Shown piece after piece: positions 47,155 through 55,756 of a stretch of DNA of 64,000 bases (position 1 is the first letter of the stretch; each line of letters begins with the position of its first letter). The notes below the pieces were generated by a model. That model was not told the DNA's origin. It worked only from the letters and a program-made list of their open reading frames with translations, and did not search any database. Origin of the DNA: Desulfobacula toluolica Tol2 (GTDB lineage Bacteria; Desulfobacterota; Desulfobacteria; Desulfobacterales; Desulfobacteraceae); the NCBI RefSeq assembly GCF_000307105.1, contig NC_018645.1:4722001-4786000 (forward strand), read 5' to 3'. A program made the position numbers and the translations under genes.

Positions 47155-48246
47155 TTAAATTCTGCCGGTATGCTTTTTCAGGATACCCCGGAACTGATCA
47201 TAGGACAGTCCAAGCATTTTTGCCGCTTTTTTCTGGTTAAACCGGCAGGCTTCCAACGCCCGGGACACCAGGTAACACTCCAATTCACCAATAGCCGCCT
47301 TGAATGGTTTTTTTAAAATCTTATCCAGAACAGATGCCTCTTCCAAAAAAACTTCATCCTTGGAAGCCTTATCTTTGGTCGACAAAATCCCTGACTTTTT
47401 ACCCATGTCTTTTTGTACACCCGTGTTTTCCAGGGCATCCTTATAAGGAGAATGAAACGGATTAAAGCAAATATCTTTAATTTCAAAACCTGAGGATCTA
47501 TAAACAGCCCGCTCAATCACATTTTTCAATTCCCTGATATTTCCCGGCCAGGGATAGGCTTCAAGCTGTTTCAAGGCTGTTGAACAAATTTTGGGGATTT
47601 CATCCCGGCCAAGCTCAAAGGCCATCCTTGCCGCAAAATGGTTTGATAAAAGCAGGATATCCTCTTGCCTGTGCCTCAAGGGCGGCACATATATCACTTC
47701 AAAAGAGAGCCGGTCCAAAAGGTCTTGTTTGAATTCATTGGATTGTGCCATCAAAGGCAGGTTTGCATTGGTAGCAGCCACAATCCTGACATCCACATGG
47801 ATGGACTGTGAGGAACCTACCCGCTCAAAACTGCCGTATTCAACCACCCTTAAAATTTTCTCCTGAACTTCCATGGGAACCGTACCGATTTCATCCAGAA
47901 ACAAAGTGCCCTCGGATGCGTTCTCAAACCTGCCTGTCCTGCGGGAAGCAGCACCGGTAAACGAGCCTTTTTCATACCCGAACAATTCAGACTCTATCAA
48001 TGTACGGGTTAGCGCTGCACAATTCAATGTTACAAAAGGTTTTTGCCACCGCTTGGATAAAAAATGAAGGCGCAAAGCAGCAAGCTCCTTGCCTGTTCCG
48101 CGTTCTCCTAAAATCAGAACCGGGCGCTCGACAGGTGCCACTCTGGATATTTGTTCTTGAAATTCAATAAACGACTCTGACTGACCCAATGCTTCCGGCA
48201 TTGAAAGATCCTTGTCTCTTCTTTGGTTACGGCTTGACAAAACCAT
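47155..48246 (-). CDS. pspF: sigma-54-dependent activator PspF
   Basis: Enhancer-binding AAA+ protein activating the divergent psp operon. It starts directly with the AAA+ domain and has no receiver, as PspF should: ALGQSESFIEFQEQISRVAP aligns with the E. coli PspF N-terminus. Walker A is GERGTGKE, the sigma-54 contact loop is GSFTGA (usual GAFTGA), Walker B is GTLFLDEIG. The C-terminus has a Fis-type helix-turn-helix (RFNQKKAAKMLGLSYDQFRG). Starts at TTG 48267, ATG 48246 and ATG 48201 are in frame; 48201 has AAGGATC upstream and best fits the E. coli protein. Confidence 0.9.
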   Translation of the reverse strand: MVLSSRNQRRDKDLSMPEALGQSESFIEFQEQISRVAPVERPVLILGERGTGKELAALRLHFLSKRWQKPFVTLNCAALTRTLIESELFGYEKGSFTGAASRRTGRFENASEGTLFLDEIGTVPMEVQEKILRVVEYGSFERVGSSQSIHVDVRIVAATNANLPLMAQSNEFKQDLLDRLSFEVIYVPPLRHRQEDILLLSNHFAARMAFELGRDEIPKICSTALKQLEAYPWPGNIRELKNVIERAVYRSSGFEIKDICFNPFHSPYKDALENTGVQKDMGKKSGILSTKDKASKDEVFLEEASVLDKILKKPFKAAIGELECYLVSRALEACRFNQKKAAKMLGLSYDQFRGILKKHTGRI

Positions 48247-48400
48247 CCACTCCTTCTTCTGAAACAACCTTATAACTTGGTAAAAATTCTATGTTTTTAG
48301 CATAAATCACCAATAAATGGTGTAAGATACCACGCAACAACACAATGGTCAATAATCATAACCAATTAAAATAAAAGCACATTGAACACACAAACCTGCC

Positions 48401-48416
48401 TGGCACACTAAATGCT
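48401..48416 (+). promoter_or_regulatory. sigma-54 promoter of pspABC
   Basis: TGGCAC (48401-48406), five bases, then ATGCT (48412-48416) matches the -24/-12 consensus TGGCAC-N5-TTGCW except for one base. It lies about 85 bases upstream of the pspA start in the pspF-pspA intergenic region, where PspF enhancer sites would be expected upstream. Confidence 0.75.
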
Positions 48417-48496
48417 ATAACAAATTCTATATAGAATCATTAACACCCGAAAAATTAATTTTAAAAGAGCAACTTTAAACCATAAGGAGAAACAAA

Positions 48497-49180
48497 ATGG
48501 GAATTTTCACACGATTTAAAGACATTGTCGCATCAAACATCAGTTCCATGCTGGACAAAGCAGAAGATCCTGAAAAACTAATCAAACTGATGATCAGGGA
48601 AATGGAAGACACTTTGATTGAAATCAAATCCTCTTGTGCAATTACAATTGCCAGCCAGAAAAAAGTTCAAAGACTTATGGATGACCTTCTGGAAAAAGAA
48701 GCGTTCTGGGTTCAAAAAGCAGAGCTTGCCGTAAAAAAAGGCAAAGACAACCTTGCCCGTCAGGCACTCCAGGAAAAAAGACGGTATACCCTTAAAGTTG
48801 AAACCGTTGAAATCGAATTAACAGAACTAAGCATCATTGTGGAACAATATCAAGAAGATATCCAGGAACTTGAAAACAAACTCAAATCCGCTCGGGAAAA
48901 ACAGCGGCTGCTGCTTCAAAGACATATCCGGGCAACACGCAAAAAAAGAGCCAGGCAGGAAATTCGGCGCGCAGACAGCGCAGAGGTTATTCAAAAATTT
49001 GAAGAACTTGAAAACCATATTGAAAGAATGGAAGCTGAAGCTGATCTGGTAGACTATGGCAAACCCTCCACGCTTGAAGAACAATTTGATGCTCTGGAGG
49101 CTGATGATGAGATTGAAGTTGAACTGGACAGGTTAAAGTCCTCCCAATCTTCAAAAAACAGTGATACAACCGATGTATAA
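48497..49180 (+). CDS. pspA: phage shock protein PspA
   Basis: Peripheral membrane ESCRT-III-like coiled-coil protein that stabilises the inner membrane and inhibits PspF. The N-terminal amphipathic helix MGIFTRFKDIVASNISSMLD, the EDPEKLIKLMIREMEDTL helix and long Lys/Glu/Gln-rich coiled coils to about residue 190 are typical. Length (227) matches E. coli PspA (222). AAGGAG lies upstream, and pspB follows after 50 bases. Confidence 0.93.
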   Translation: MGIFTRFKDIVASNISSMLDKAEDPEKLIKLMIREMEDTLIEIKSSCAITIASQKKVQRLMDDLLEKEAFWVQKAELAVKKGKDNLARQALQEKRRYTLKVETVEIELTELSIIVEQYQEDIQELENKLKSAREKQRLLLQRHIRATRKKRARQEIRRADSAEVIQKFEELENHIERMEAEADLVDYGKPSTLEEQFDALEADDEIEVELDRLKSSQSSKNSDTTDV

Positions 49181-49230
49181 ATCATCAACCGACAGCCATC
49201 AACACCCAACCAAACGGGAGTAATTGTATT

Positions 49231-49491
49231 ATGCATCATATGACGGGCGCACTTATCGCAGGCATCTGCATCGGTGGGGCAATCCTCTTCATCATTACCA
49301 TAGGACTTATTATCATCGGCATCATCAGGGTTGCCAAAACCGGAGGGCTGTCCTCAAAAGACAAACAAACCAGGGCAGAAGAGGCCGGGATGATACAAGA
49401 CATATATCATGGCCTGTCAAAAATGGAAGAACGGGTTGAAGCGCTTGAAACCATACTAATTGAGCGCAAAAAAAAGGATTTTGACAAATGA
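49231..49491 (+). CDS. pspB: phage shock protein PspB
   Basis: Small inner-membrane protein: one N-terminal helix (LIAGICIGGAILFIITIGL) and a cytoplasmic coiled coil (GMIQDIYHGLSKMEERVEAL, ETILIERKK) as in PspB, which with PspC relays membrane stress to PspA. GGGAG precedes the ATG by 13 bases. The stop overlaps the pspC start (ATGA). 86 residues compared with about 74 in E. coli. Confidence 0.85.
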   Translation: MHHMTGALIAGICIGGAILFIITIGLIIIGIIRVAKTGGLSSKDKQTRAEEAGMIQDIYHGLSKMEERVEALETILIERKKKDFDK

Positions 49492-49928
49492 AACGGCATT
49501 ATGGACGCAGACACAACTTTCAGTTTAAAAAATCCAGGCGACAGTACAACACAATAAAAAACAGATTTGAAAGGCTGATATCCAGCCGTGTGATATACCG
49601 GTCCAGACAAGGCATTTTCATGGGCGTCTGCCAAGGGCTTGCCGATTATTTTAATTTCAATGTTTTCTGGCTGAGAATAATTGTCCTTGTTTTATTCTTG
49701 TTTACCGGGTTCTGGCCCGTTGGTGTCATGTATATCATTGCAGGACTGCTGCTGAAGGTGGAACCTGTTTCTCCGCTGCACAATGAAAAAGACCGGGAAT
49801 TTTATGACAATTATGCCAATTCAAGGCAATCGGCCATCCAGAGAATCAAAAGAAAATTTGACAACATTGAGCGCAGGATTCAAAGAATGGAACATACTGT
49901 TACTTCAAAAGAATTTGACTGGAAATAA
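49488..49928 (+). CDS. pspC: phage shock protein PspC
   Basis: PspC-domain protein. The cytoplasmic N-terminus is basic; the core domain has IFMGVCQGLADYFNFNVFWL followed by transmembrane helices (IIVLVLFLFTGFWPVGVMYI), and a cytoplasmic or periplasmic coiled coil ends the protein (RIKRKFDNIERRIQRMEHTV). Translational coupling to pspB by ATGA. Its end overlaps the convergent LysE gene by 29 bases. Confidence 0.9.
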   Translation: MKRHYGRRHNFQFKKSRRQYNTIKNRFERLISSRVIYRSRQGIFMGVCQGLADYFNFNVFWLRIIVLVLFLFTGFWPVGVMYIIAGLLLKVEPVSPLHNEKDREFYDNYANSRQSAIQRIKRKFDNIERRIQRMEHTVTSKEFDWK

Positions 49929-50532
49929 GGGCAAATCCATCCTTGAAAAGAAAAATGGAAAGACCGCACATGAGGCAACCGAAAAATTTCATGGCATACA
50001 CATAACTTTTGCCGGTTAAAACAGCTTTGGATTTTCCAACCAGAACCGCCAGGGCGATTTTTGAACCGACCAGCAAACCAAAAAAACTTAACACAAATGC
50101 CGCACCTGCAAAAACATTGTGATCCGCTGTTGCCCGAATCATTGTGGGTGCGCCCACACTCAGCCAGAACAGATAGGGATGGGGACTCAAGACATTAACC
50201 AGTATACCTTTTATCAACGATCTTGGCCGGGTATTACGGATATCAATCGCCACACCCCCGGCCTTTATGCCCCGAATACCCATTGTCATCACCAGCGCAC
50301 CGCCGATAAGGGAAATAACACCCAAAATTCCCTGAAACCCCGACAGCCGGGACAAAACAAATACCGTCAGCACAATAATGGGGGCATCGGTTATCAAGGG
50401 GGCCAGGGCAACTTTAATCCCGGCCCCGATATCATGCAAAATGGTTTCGGAAATCACAACCGTTAATAAAGGTCCCGGCGTCAGCCCGGCAGACAATCCT
50501 AAAATCATACCAATGGTTAAATAATGAATCAT
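49900..50532 (-). CDS. LysE/RhtB-family amino-acid exporter
   Basis: Inner-membrane exporter of about 210 residues with six hydrophobic segments. The N-terminal GLSAGLTPGPLLTVVI contains the conserved PGP of LysE/RhtB proteins, and the central LVNVLSPHPYLFWLSVGAP is a second family block. An ORF starts at 50715, but the first 61 residues are not typical; the ATG at 50532 has GGAAGGGAAATTAT upstream and gives the normal family start. Substrate unknown. Confidence 0.8.
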   Translation of the reverse strand: MIHYLTIGMILGLSAGLTPGPLLTVVISETILHDIGAGIKVALAPLITDAPIIVLTVFVLSRLSGFQGILGVISLIGGALVMTMGIRGIKAGGVAIDIRNTRPRSLIKGILVNVLSPHPYLFWLSVGAPTMIRATADHNVFAGAAFVLSFFGLLVGSKIALAVLVGKSKAVLTGKSYVYAMKFFGCLMCGLSIFLFKDGFALISSQILLK

Positions 50533-50560
50533 ATAATTTCCCTTCCCAACAGCCTTGCAA

Positions 50561-50612
50561 ACTACCATCGGCAGACCTGGTCTTTCACCCAGACTTGCCC
50601 GCAATAAAAATC
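50561..50612 (+). repeat. dispersed intergenic repeat, partial copy 3
   Basis: GGCAGACCTGGTCTTTCACC then ACTTGCCCGCAATAAAAATC matches the left half of the 50764 copy. Confidence 0.45.
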
Positions 50613-50763
50613 GAACCTTGCACACCAGCAACACATCAAATGTCAACATACAACATTTAAGCCCTCCTGACATCACAAATATCAATATCAAGGCCATCCT
50701 TGATATCAATTCCAAACCACTCTCAATGAATTCATTGTAACAATTGCATGAATTCTGATATAA

Positions 50764-50855
50764 CTGCCACTGGCAGACTTGGTCTTTCGCTCAAATTTGC
50801 CCACAAAAAAACATGAAAGTCACTGTTTGAATTTTTAAAAACTTTCATATGATAA
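50764..50855 (+). repeat. dispersed intergenic repeat, copy 4 (best preserved)
   Basis: Order: CTGCCACTGGCAGACTTGG, TTTGCCCACAAAAAAACATG, AAAGTCACTGTTTGAATTTT, AACTTTCATATG. ATGAAAGT and ACTTTCAT form an 8-bp inverted repeat. It ends 48 bases before the hydrolase start. Confidence 0.55.
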
Positions 50856-50902
50856 GGATAATTTTGGATATTTAGAAAAATAAATCTTCAGGAGAAAAAC
50901 GA

Positions 50903-51715
50903 TTGAATTCAACATGCGGATATACGGTTTGCGGCAACGGGCCCTGCATTGTTCTGCTTCACAGCTCAATGAGTTCAAAAAACCAGTGGAAACCTTTAAT
51001 CTCATTGATGGCACCAAAATTTCAACTCATTTCCATTGATCTTTCAGGTTATGGCGATAATGATCTTCCTATGAATCACCAGACGTTTTCAACGGATGAT
51101 GAAATTTGTCTTGTATCCGGGATCATAGAAAAAGAGATCGGCAATACCGAGCCGTTTCAGCTTGTTGCCCACTCTTACGGGGGAGCTATCGCATTAAAGA
51201 TGGCGGCAGAACTGCCTCACAGAGTCGCCTCTCTTACCCTTTTTGAACCCGTTCCATTCCACCTTCTGCACCCTGATGAACCAGCCTGCATTGAAATAAC
51301 AAGCATTATTGATCAATTGACCCGTGCCCTGAAAGAGGAAAACAAAAGATCAGCCACCCAATTGTTTATTGATTACTGGTCTGAAAAAGGAACCTTTGAA
51401 AAACTGAAACCCGTGAACAAAGACGCATTAATCAACTATATTGACAAGGTAGTGCTTGATTTTCAAGCCCTGATTAATGAATCATTAACCCTTGAGGACT
51501 ACTCAAACATTAATATTCCGGTCTGCCTGATCAAAGGGGAGAAAAGCCCATTATCAGCCGTCAGACTCTTTCGAATACTGGCAAAAACCCTTCCTGAACC
51601 TTTTCTTTATTCTGTTCCGGGCGGGCATATGTCTCCTGTTACAGATTTTAAAACCGTCAACAGTATCATAGAACAATTTTTAACACTGCCGGAGCTTTCC
51701 CCTGTGTTTGGATAA
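50903..51715 (+). CDS. alpha/beta-fold hydrolase
   Basis: A 270-residue cytoplasmic hydrolase. The oxyanion segment (CIVLLHSSMSSKNQW), the DLSGYGDND strand and the nucleophile elbow AHSYGGA (Gly replaced by Ala/His at the first position of G-x-S-x-G) are visible; a C-terminal His in PGGHMSPV completes a likely Ser-Asp-His triad. The start is TTG at 50903 behind AGGAGAAAAACGA. It converges on ychJ with a 4-base gap. Ester, amide or C-C substrate cannot be told. Confidence 0.8.
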   Translation: MNSTCGYTVCGNGPCIVLLHSSMSSKNQWKPLISLMAPKFQLISIDLSGYGDNDLPMNHQTFSTDDEICLVSGIIEKEIGNTEPFQLVAHSYGGAIALKMAAELPHRVASLTLFEPVPFHLLHPDEPACIEITSIIDQLTRALKEENKRSATQLFIDYWSEKGTFEKLKPVNKDALINYIDKVVLDFQALINESLTLEDYSNINIPVCLIKGEKSPLSAVRLFRILAKTLPEPFLYSVPGGHMSPVTDFKTVNSIIEQFLTLPELSPVFG

Positions 51716-51719
51716 AGCA

Positions 51720-52196
51720 TTATTGTCCATGGCATTTTTTATATTTTTTGCCGCTTTTGCACCAGCAGGGTTCATTGCGCTTGAATTTCAACGGCTCAAG
51801 CAGGATACCGTCAATATAATACCATTGGCCGTTTTCACGGACAAATCTGGATTTCTCATGTATTTGCCCTGGTTCATTGGTTTTATAAAACGCTGCAAAC
51901 TCGACATATCCGATTTCCCGACAGCCCGGGTCCATATCTGTTTTCAAAATCTTTAAACCCAGCCATTGGGTTTTTTGGAACATTTTCAGCAACATCTCCC
52001 TGTCATTGGAATCTTGTGTTGAAAAATGATGAGTGGACATCAGATAATCCATATCGTTCAGGCAAAAAGCCGAATACCTGGACCGCATCAATTGTTCCGG
52101 AGTGTTTGGTTTTAATCTGCCGGACAAAAAAGGATGACAGCAAAATTCATGGGCTTTTTGGCTTCCGCAACAACAAAGTGTGGTATTTTCAATCAT
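51720..52196 (-). CDS. YchJ-family SEC-C motif protein
   Basis: A 158-residue protein with the N-terminal UPF0225/YchJ region (CCCGSQKAHEFCCHPFLSG, QLMRSRYSAF) and a C-terminal SEC-C zinc motif (RNEPCWCKSGKKYKKCHG). It matches YchJ in length and layout. Role unknown; SEC-C motifs bind zinc and proteins such as SecB. Its start lies 122 bases upstream of the azlD stop on the same strand. Confidence 0.88.
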   Translation of the reverse strand: MIENTTLCCCGSQKAHEFCCHPFLSGRLKPNTPEQLMRSRYSAFCLNDMDYLMSTHHFSTQDSNDREMLLKMFQKTQWLGLKILKTDMDPGCREIGYVEFAAFYKTNEPGQIHEKSRFVRENGQWYYIDGILLEPLKFKRNEPCWCKSGKKYKKCHGQ

Positions 52197-52239
52197 TTAT
52201 CCTGTCCTTTTAAATAATCCGGGCAATGCACCTGTTACA

Positions 52240-52271
52240 AAACTTTTTTTGCTCCAAACTTTTTTTACTCC
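52240..52271. repeat. tandem 16-bp direct repeat
   Basis: AAACTTTTTTTGCTCC (52240-52255) is followed directly by AAACTTTTTTTACTCC (52256-52271), one mismatch, in the azlD-ychJ spacer. Confidence 0.8.
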
Positions 52272-52318
52272 AAGCCAGATGGTTCAGTTCCATAACTCCT
52301 TGTTCCATAACGCCTGCC

Positions 52319-52627
52319 CTACCCTGCACAAAGCAAAACAACATATGTTACAATCACCGATCCCAGAACAGGTATAATGATCCCCCCTTTCCACAGCCCG
52401 AAAATCAGGGTAAATGCGATACCTGAAATCGCAGCCATGGGAACATCCGGTGTGGCACTGAATACGCCCGGAATAATCAAAGCACCAATGGCTGCCACTG
52501 GAATACATTTTAAAAAAGCATCCACCCTTTTGGGAATCTTTTTATTGGTTAACAGCAAAAACGGCATCAGTCTCGGACCATATGTGACTGCTGCCATCCC
52601 AAAGATAAGCGGAATCAAATTATTCAT
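52319..52627 (-). CDS. azlD: AzlD-family branched-chain amino-acid exporter subunit
   Basis: Small (102-residue) membrane partner of AzlC with four hydrophobic segments; PLIFGMAAVTYGPRLMPFLL, KCIPVAAIGALIIPGVFS and the PVLGSVIVTYVVLLCAG end are typical. A longer frame opens at 52762 inside azlC; the ATG at 52627 overlaps the azlC stop, giving coupled translation. Together they export branched-chain amino acids and analogues in known cases. Confidence 0.85.
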   Translation of the reverse strand: MNNLIPLIFGMAAVTYGPRLMPFLLLTNKKIPKRVDAFLKCIPVAAIGALIIPGVFSATPDVPMAAISGIAFTLIFGLWKGGIIIPVLGSVIVTYVVLLCAG

Positions 52628-53330
52628 AAGCTTTTTCCCCGGTCTGTTTTGTGATGAAAAATGATCCTGCCCAGGCGATGACCAGAATGCATACAATGAT
52701 ACTCCAGCCGTTTGGCAGGAGATCCAGTTTAATGAGAAGAGTATTGAGAAGCCCTGATGCAATGGTCAGTATAACGGCTTTAACCGATCTTTTCATTTCA
52801 GGCAGCAAGATGGCCAGCAGCAGTGCATAAAGCGCGACCCCCATGCTTCTGGTTAAAATTTGCGGCAAAAACCCGCCCAGGATATAACCGGCCACAGTAC
52901 CGCTGACCCAGCCGGAATAAGCTGACAATTGCAAGACAAAAACATAGGTTTTGGAAAGACGGCCCGTTGTAAACGACAAAACCGAAAACACCTCATCTGT
53001 CACGCCAAAGGCCATCAAAAAAAGATATCTTTTGGCTATCTTGCCGATTCTCGTGGACAAATAAGCACTCATCAGAAAATGCCTGAAATTGACCAGCAAG
53101 GTCGTTAAAATAATGCCGCCCGGACCCATACCCGTCATTAACAAATTCAGTGCAATAAACTGACTTGCACCCGCAAACACGACAGCAGAAAATAAAAAAC
53201 ACTCCAGAAGCGTAATATCGCAGCCCTTTGCCAATATTCCAAATGCAATGGCTGCTGGAACATAGCCGATAAAAATAGGAATTCCGGATTTGAATGCATT
53301 CCGTACGTCTCTTGTCATGACCTTTATCAT
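52620..53330 (-). CDS. azlC: AzlC-family branched-chain amino-acid exporter subunit
   Basis: A 236-residue inner-membrane protein. GYVPAAIAFGILAKGCD, FAGASQFIALNLL, NFRHFLMSAYLS and FGVTDEVFSV are the conserved AzlC blocks. It precedes azlD with an 8-base overlap, the usual azlCD arrangement. No Lrp-type regulator is adjacent. Confidence 0.9.
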   Translation of the reverse strand: MIKVMTRDVRNAFKSGIPIFIGYVPAAIAFGILAKGCDITLLECFLFSAVVFAGASQFIALNLLMTGMGPGGIILTTLLVNFRHFLMSAYLSTRIGKIAKRYLFLMAFGVTDEVFSVLSFTTGRLSKTYVFVLQLSAYSGWVSGTVAGYILGGFLPQILTRSMGVALYALLLAILLPEMKRSVKAVILTIASGLLNTLLIKLDLLPNGWSIIVCILVIAWAGSFFITKQTGEKAYE

Positions 53331-53870
53331 CCTTGTTTTTATATGAAAGAATTTTTAACATTCTAAAATTAAATATCTTTCATTATTTGTTGTGGCAGTT
53401 TAATCTGCTATGGCCGTTTATATGAAAGTCTTTAAAAATCCAAACAGCGACTTTCATGTTTTGTTGTGGGCAAACCAAGGTGAAATAACAAGTATGCCCT
53501 CAGCAGTTGGGAGTAGCTCATCACATCCCGACCATCCACCTCAAGTTTTTATCAAAAACTATTGTGGCAACTACTAAAATTCAATCAAGATATCAAGTTT
53601 TTATATGTTTTTGACAATTATTCATTGTCCTGTTTCCAATAATTTTCAACACCAGTTGGTTTCCATGATTGATTTTTCCCACATCTCCCGATATAGATAA
53701 CAGTCAGAAAAAATTATTATTTTTCAGGCATCCTAAATTGCCTCAAAGTAATCAGTCGGATGGAGTTGCACCGGCAAGCAGCCGGAGCCTCTTACAAAAA
53801 TCATAATGGCTAAAAAAATCAGGCAAATACTCGAAAACTTTCTGTAATATTACTTAAGAATGAGGATATT
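53331..53870. other. 540-base gene-free spacer holding a dispersed-repeat copy
   Basis: No gene is supported. It contains TATATGAAAGAATTTTTAAC near 53340 and the reverse repeat copy at 53416-53510, then AT-rich DNA to the next gene. Confidence 0.5.
53416..53510 (-). repeat. dispersed intergenic repeat, copy 5 (reverse)
   Basis: On the minus strand: TTTGCCCACAACAAAACATG, AAAGTCGCTGTTTGGATTTT, AAAGACTTTCATATAAAC. It differs from the 50764 copy at only a few positions over this core. Confidence 0.55.
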
Positions 53871-54338
53871 ATGATAGAACTAAATCAAAAAGATATAATC
53901 ACACTCTTAATCAAACAAGAAAAGCTTTTATCCCGTCTATACACAATATTTTACAACAAATTGCCGGCACACAAAAATTTCTGGGAGACCCTTGCCAAAG
54001 AAGAACAGCTCCATGCAAAATGGCTTGAACAACTTTATGGTGCCGAGGAAAAAAATCTTGTACATTTTGATGAAGGAAAAATCACGCTCGTTTCAATAAA
54101 CATGGTTACCAAGGGTATCCAAGACATGATTCAAACAGCTAAATCAGGCGAAATAGACGATAAGACAGCTTTGATTAAAACGGCTGATATTGAACGGTCG
54201 CTTATCGAAAAAAAAGTCTTCTCCCAATTTAACGGACTCAATGAAAAAGCAAAAGCCACCATGAAATTACTGGAAAGAGAAACCAAAAAACACCTTGCTA
54301 AAATTGAAGCCTATTACAAACAAGTGATGTCTTCATAA
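53871..54338 (+). CDS. rubrerythrin/ferritin-like diiron-type protein
   Basis: A 155-residue helical protein. KEEQLHAKWLEQL (around 42-54) is the E-x-x-H half-site of a ferritin-like four-helix bundle, with Glu17 (KQEKLLSRLYTIF) as a possible earlier ligand and DIERSLIEKKVF and LLERETKKHLAKIE as the second pair. No rubredoxin tail. It may handle peroxide or oxygen, or sense them for the cyclase-hemerythrin gene 105 bases downstream. AGGA precedes the ATG. Confidence 0.65.
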   Translation: MIELNQKDIITLLIKQEKLLSRLYTIFYNKLPAHKNFWETLAKEEQLHAKWLEQLYGAEEKNLVHFDEGKITLVSINMVTKGIQDMIQTAKSGEIDDKTALIKTADIERSLIEKKVFSQFNGLNEKAKATMKLLERETKKHLAKIEAYYKQVMSS

Positions 54339-54350
54339 ACTCATTAAAGG

Positions 54351-54424
54351 CCATGGCAGATTGACATGCCACAACAGAGATTGAAAGTCACTGTTTGGAT
54401 TTTTAAAGACGTTCATATAAAAAG
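54351..54424 (+). repeat. dispersed intergenic repeat, copy 6
   Basis: Contains TTGAAAGTCACTGTTTGGAT, TTTTAAAGACGTTCATATAA and ends 19 bases before the cyclase start. Confidence 0.5.
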
Positions 54425-54442
54425 TAAATTCAGGATTACCAG

Positions 54443-55756
54443 ATGACCCTACTAAACGATGAAAACAACAAATTACAAAACCTGATACAGGCCTATGGAC
54501 GTTTTGTGCCACATGAATTTTTGAGTTTCTTAGGAAAAAAAGACATCACAAACATATATCTGGGTGACCAAATTGAAAAAAACATGACTGTTTTGTTCAC
54601 TGACATCCGTGATTTTACATCCCTTTCAGAAGAATTAACCCCCAGTCAAAACTTTAGTTTCATCAACTCCTACCTCAGCTGTATGGAGCCGGTCATATCT
54701 GCACACCACGGAATTATAGACAAGTACATAGGGGATGCCATTATGGCTCTCTTTCCAACAAGTGCGGATGAAGCAATCGCTTGCTCCAATGCCATGCTGG
54801 CGACTCTGAATGAGTATAACAAAACCCGCCAAAAAGCAGGGGATCAGTCGATTAACATCGGCATCGGCCTGAATACCGGATTGCTTATTTTAGGAACCAT
54901 TGGCGGCAAACAGCGTATGGAAGGCACGGTCATCGGAGACTCTGTAAACCTTGCCGCCCGCATGGAATCCATGACAAAAACGTATGGCGTAAGCTTATTG
55001 ATCAGTGAACAGACCTTTTACAGCCTTAAGAATCCGGAAAAATTTTCCATCCGTTTTTTAGATCGCGTTATGGTCAAAGGAAAAATCCGGCCACAGACTG
55101 TATATGAAGTGTTTGATATGGATTCCGATTCTGTGCGAGAAGGAAAAAAGGCAACGCTCAAAATTTTTGAAGAGGCTTTGGCCCATTATCATTATAAAAA
55201 TATTACCGATGCCAAATCTCTTTTGTGTAAATGTCTCAAGCTAAATCCGGATGATAAACCTGCCCGACTGTATCTGGAAAGGTGTGATGCTTTCCAACGA
55301 ACAGGTGCCCATGAAAGCACGGGCGAACTGAATTTTTTTGTAGAATGGACAAATGATTTTCAGTTTGGTGTGCCCAAAATAGATGAGCAGCACCAGGACT
55401 TGTTTCAATTATCAAATGAACTGATGATGAGTATATTTAAAGGGGAAAAAAACCATAAAATTGATAAGGTCATATCTTTTCTGGATGAATATATTATCAC
55501 CCATTTTCGTTATGAAGAAAATTTGATGAGAACCTATGAATATCCTTTTATAAATTTTCAAAGAGAGCAGCACCAAAAATTCATACAACAATTTATCAGG
55601 TTCAAACAAGAAATTCGTATTCTGGATAACAGCAATCGCAATTTTATCCTTTTCCGCCTCCAGATTCTATTGGTGGACTGGCTTGCAAATCACATCCTGA
55701 AAACAGACAAACACCTTGGTCGATACATCAAGAGAAAAAAAGCATCACCCCATTAA
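54443..55756 (+). CDS. class III adenylate cyclase fused to a bacteriohemerythrin domain
   Basis: A 437-residue cytoplasmic fusion. Residues about 45-225 are a class III nucleotide cyclase: metal-binding Asp54 (LFTDIRDFT) and Asp98, substrate Lys94 and Asp166, and transition-state Asn169 and Arg173 are in place, so cAMP synthesis is likely. A TPR-like linker (ALAHYHYKNITDAKSLLCKC) follows. Residues about 298-432 are a bacteriohemerythrin: ligands His317, His354, Glu358, His377, His417 and Asp422 are present, but the first His of the HxxxH pair is Gln373. Hemerythrin binds O2 or NO at a diiron site, so the protein may make cAMP in response to these gases. Its end overlaps the convergent Hsp70 gene by 12 bases. 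Confidence 0.87.
   Translation: MTLLNDENNKLQNLIQAYGRFVPHEFLSFLGKKDITNIYLGDQIEKNMTVLFTDIRDFTSLSEELTPSQNFSFINSYLSCMEPVISAHHGIIDKYIGDAIMALFPTSADEAIACSNAMLATLNEYNKTRQKAGDQSINIGIGLNTGLLILGTIGGKQRMEGTVIGDSVNLAARMESMTKTYGVSLLISEQTFYSLKNPEKFSIRFLDRVMVKGKIRPQTVYEVFDMDSDSVREGKKATLKIFEEALAHYHYKNITDAKSLLCKCLKLNPDDKPARLYLERCDAFQRTGAHESTGELNFFVEWTNDFQFGVPKIDEQHQDLFQLSNELMMSIFKGEKNHKIDKVISFLDEYIITHFRYEENLMRTYEYPFINFQREQHQKFIQQFIRFKQEIRILDNSNRNFILFRLQILLVDWLANHILKTDKHLGRYIKRKKASPH

Larger units (their letters stand above)
50533..50902. other. spacer with two dispersed-repeat segments
   Basis: About 370 bases between divergent genes. It contains a partial (50561-50612) and a full (50764-50855) copy of the dispersed repeat and no gene. 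Confidence 0.5.

Noticed and set aside
50764-50855. Repeats as CRISPR
   Set aside because: Copies are kilobases apart, diverged and in both orientations; no regular spacer or cas gene.
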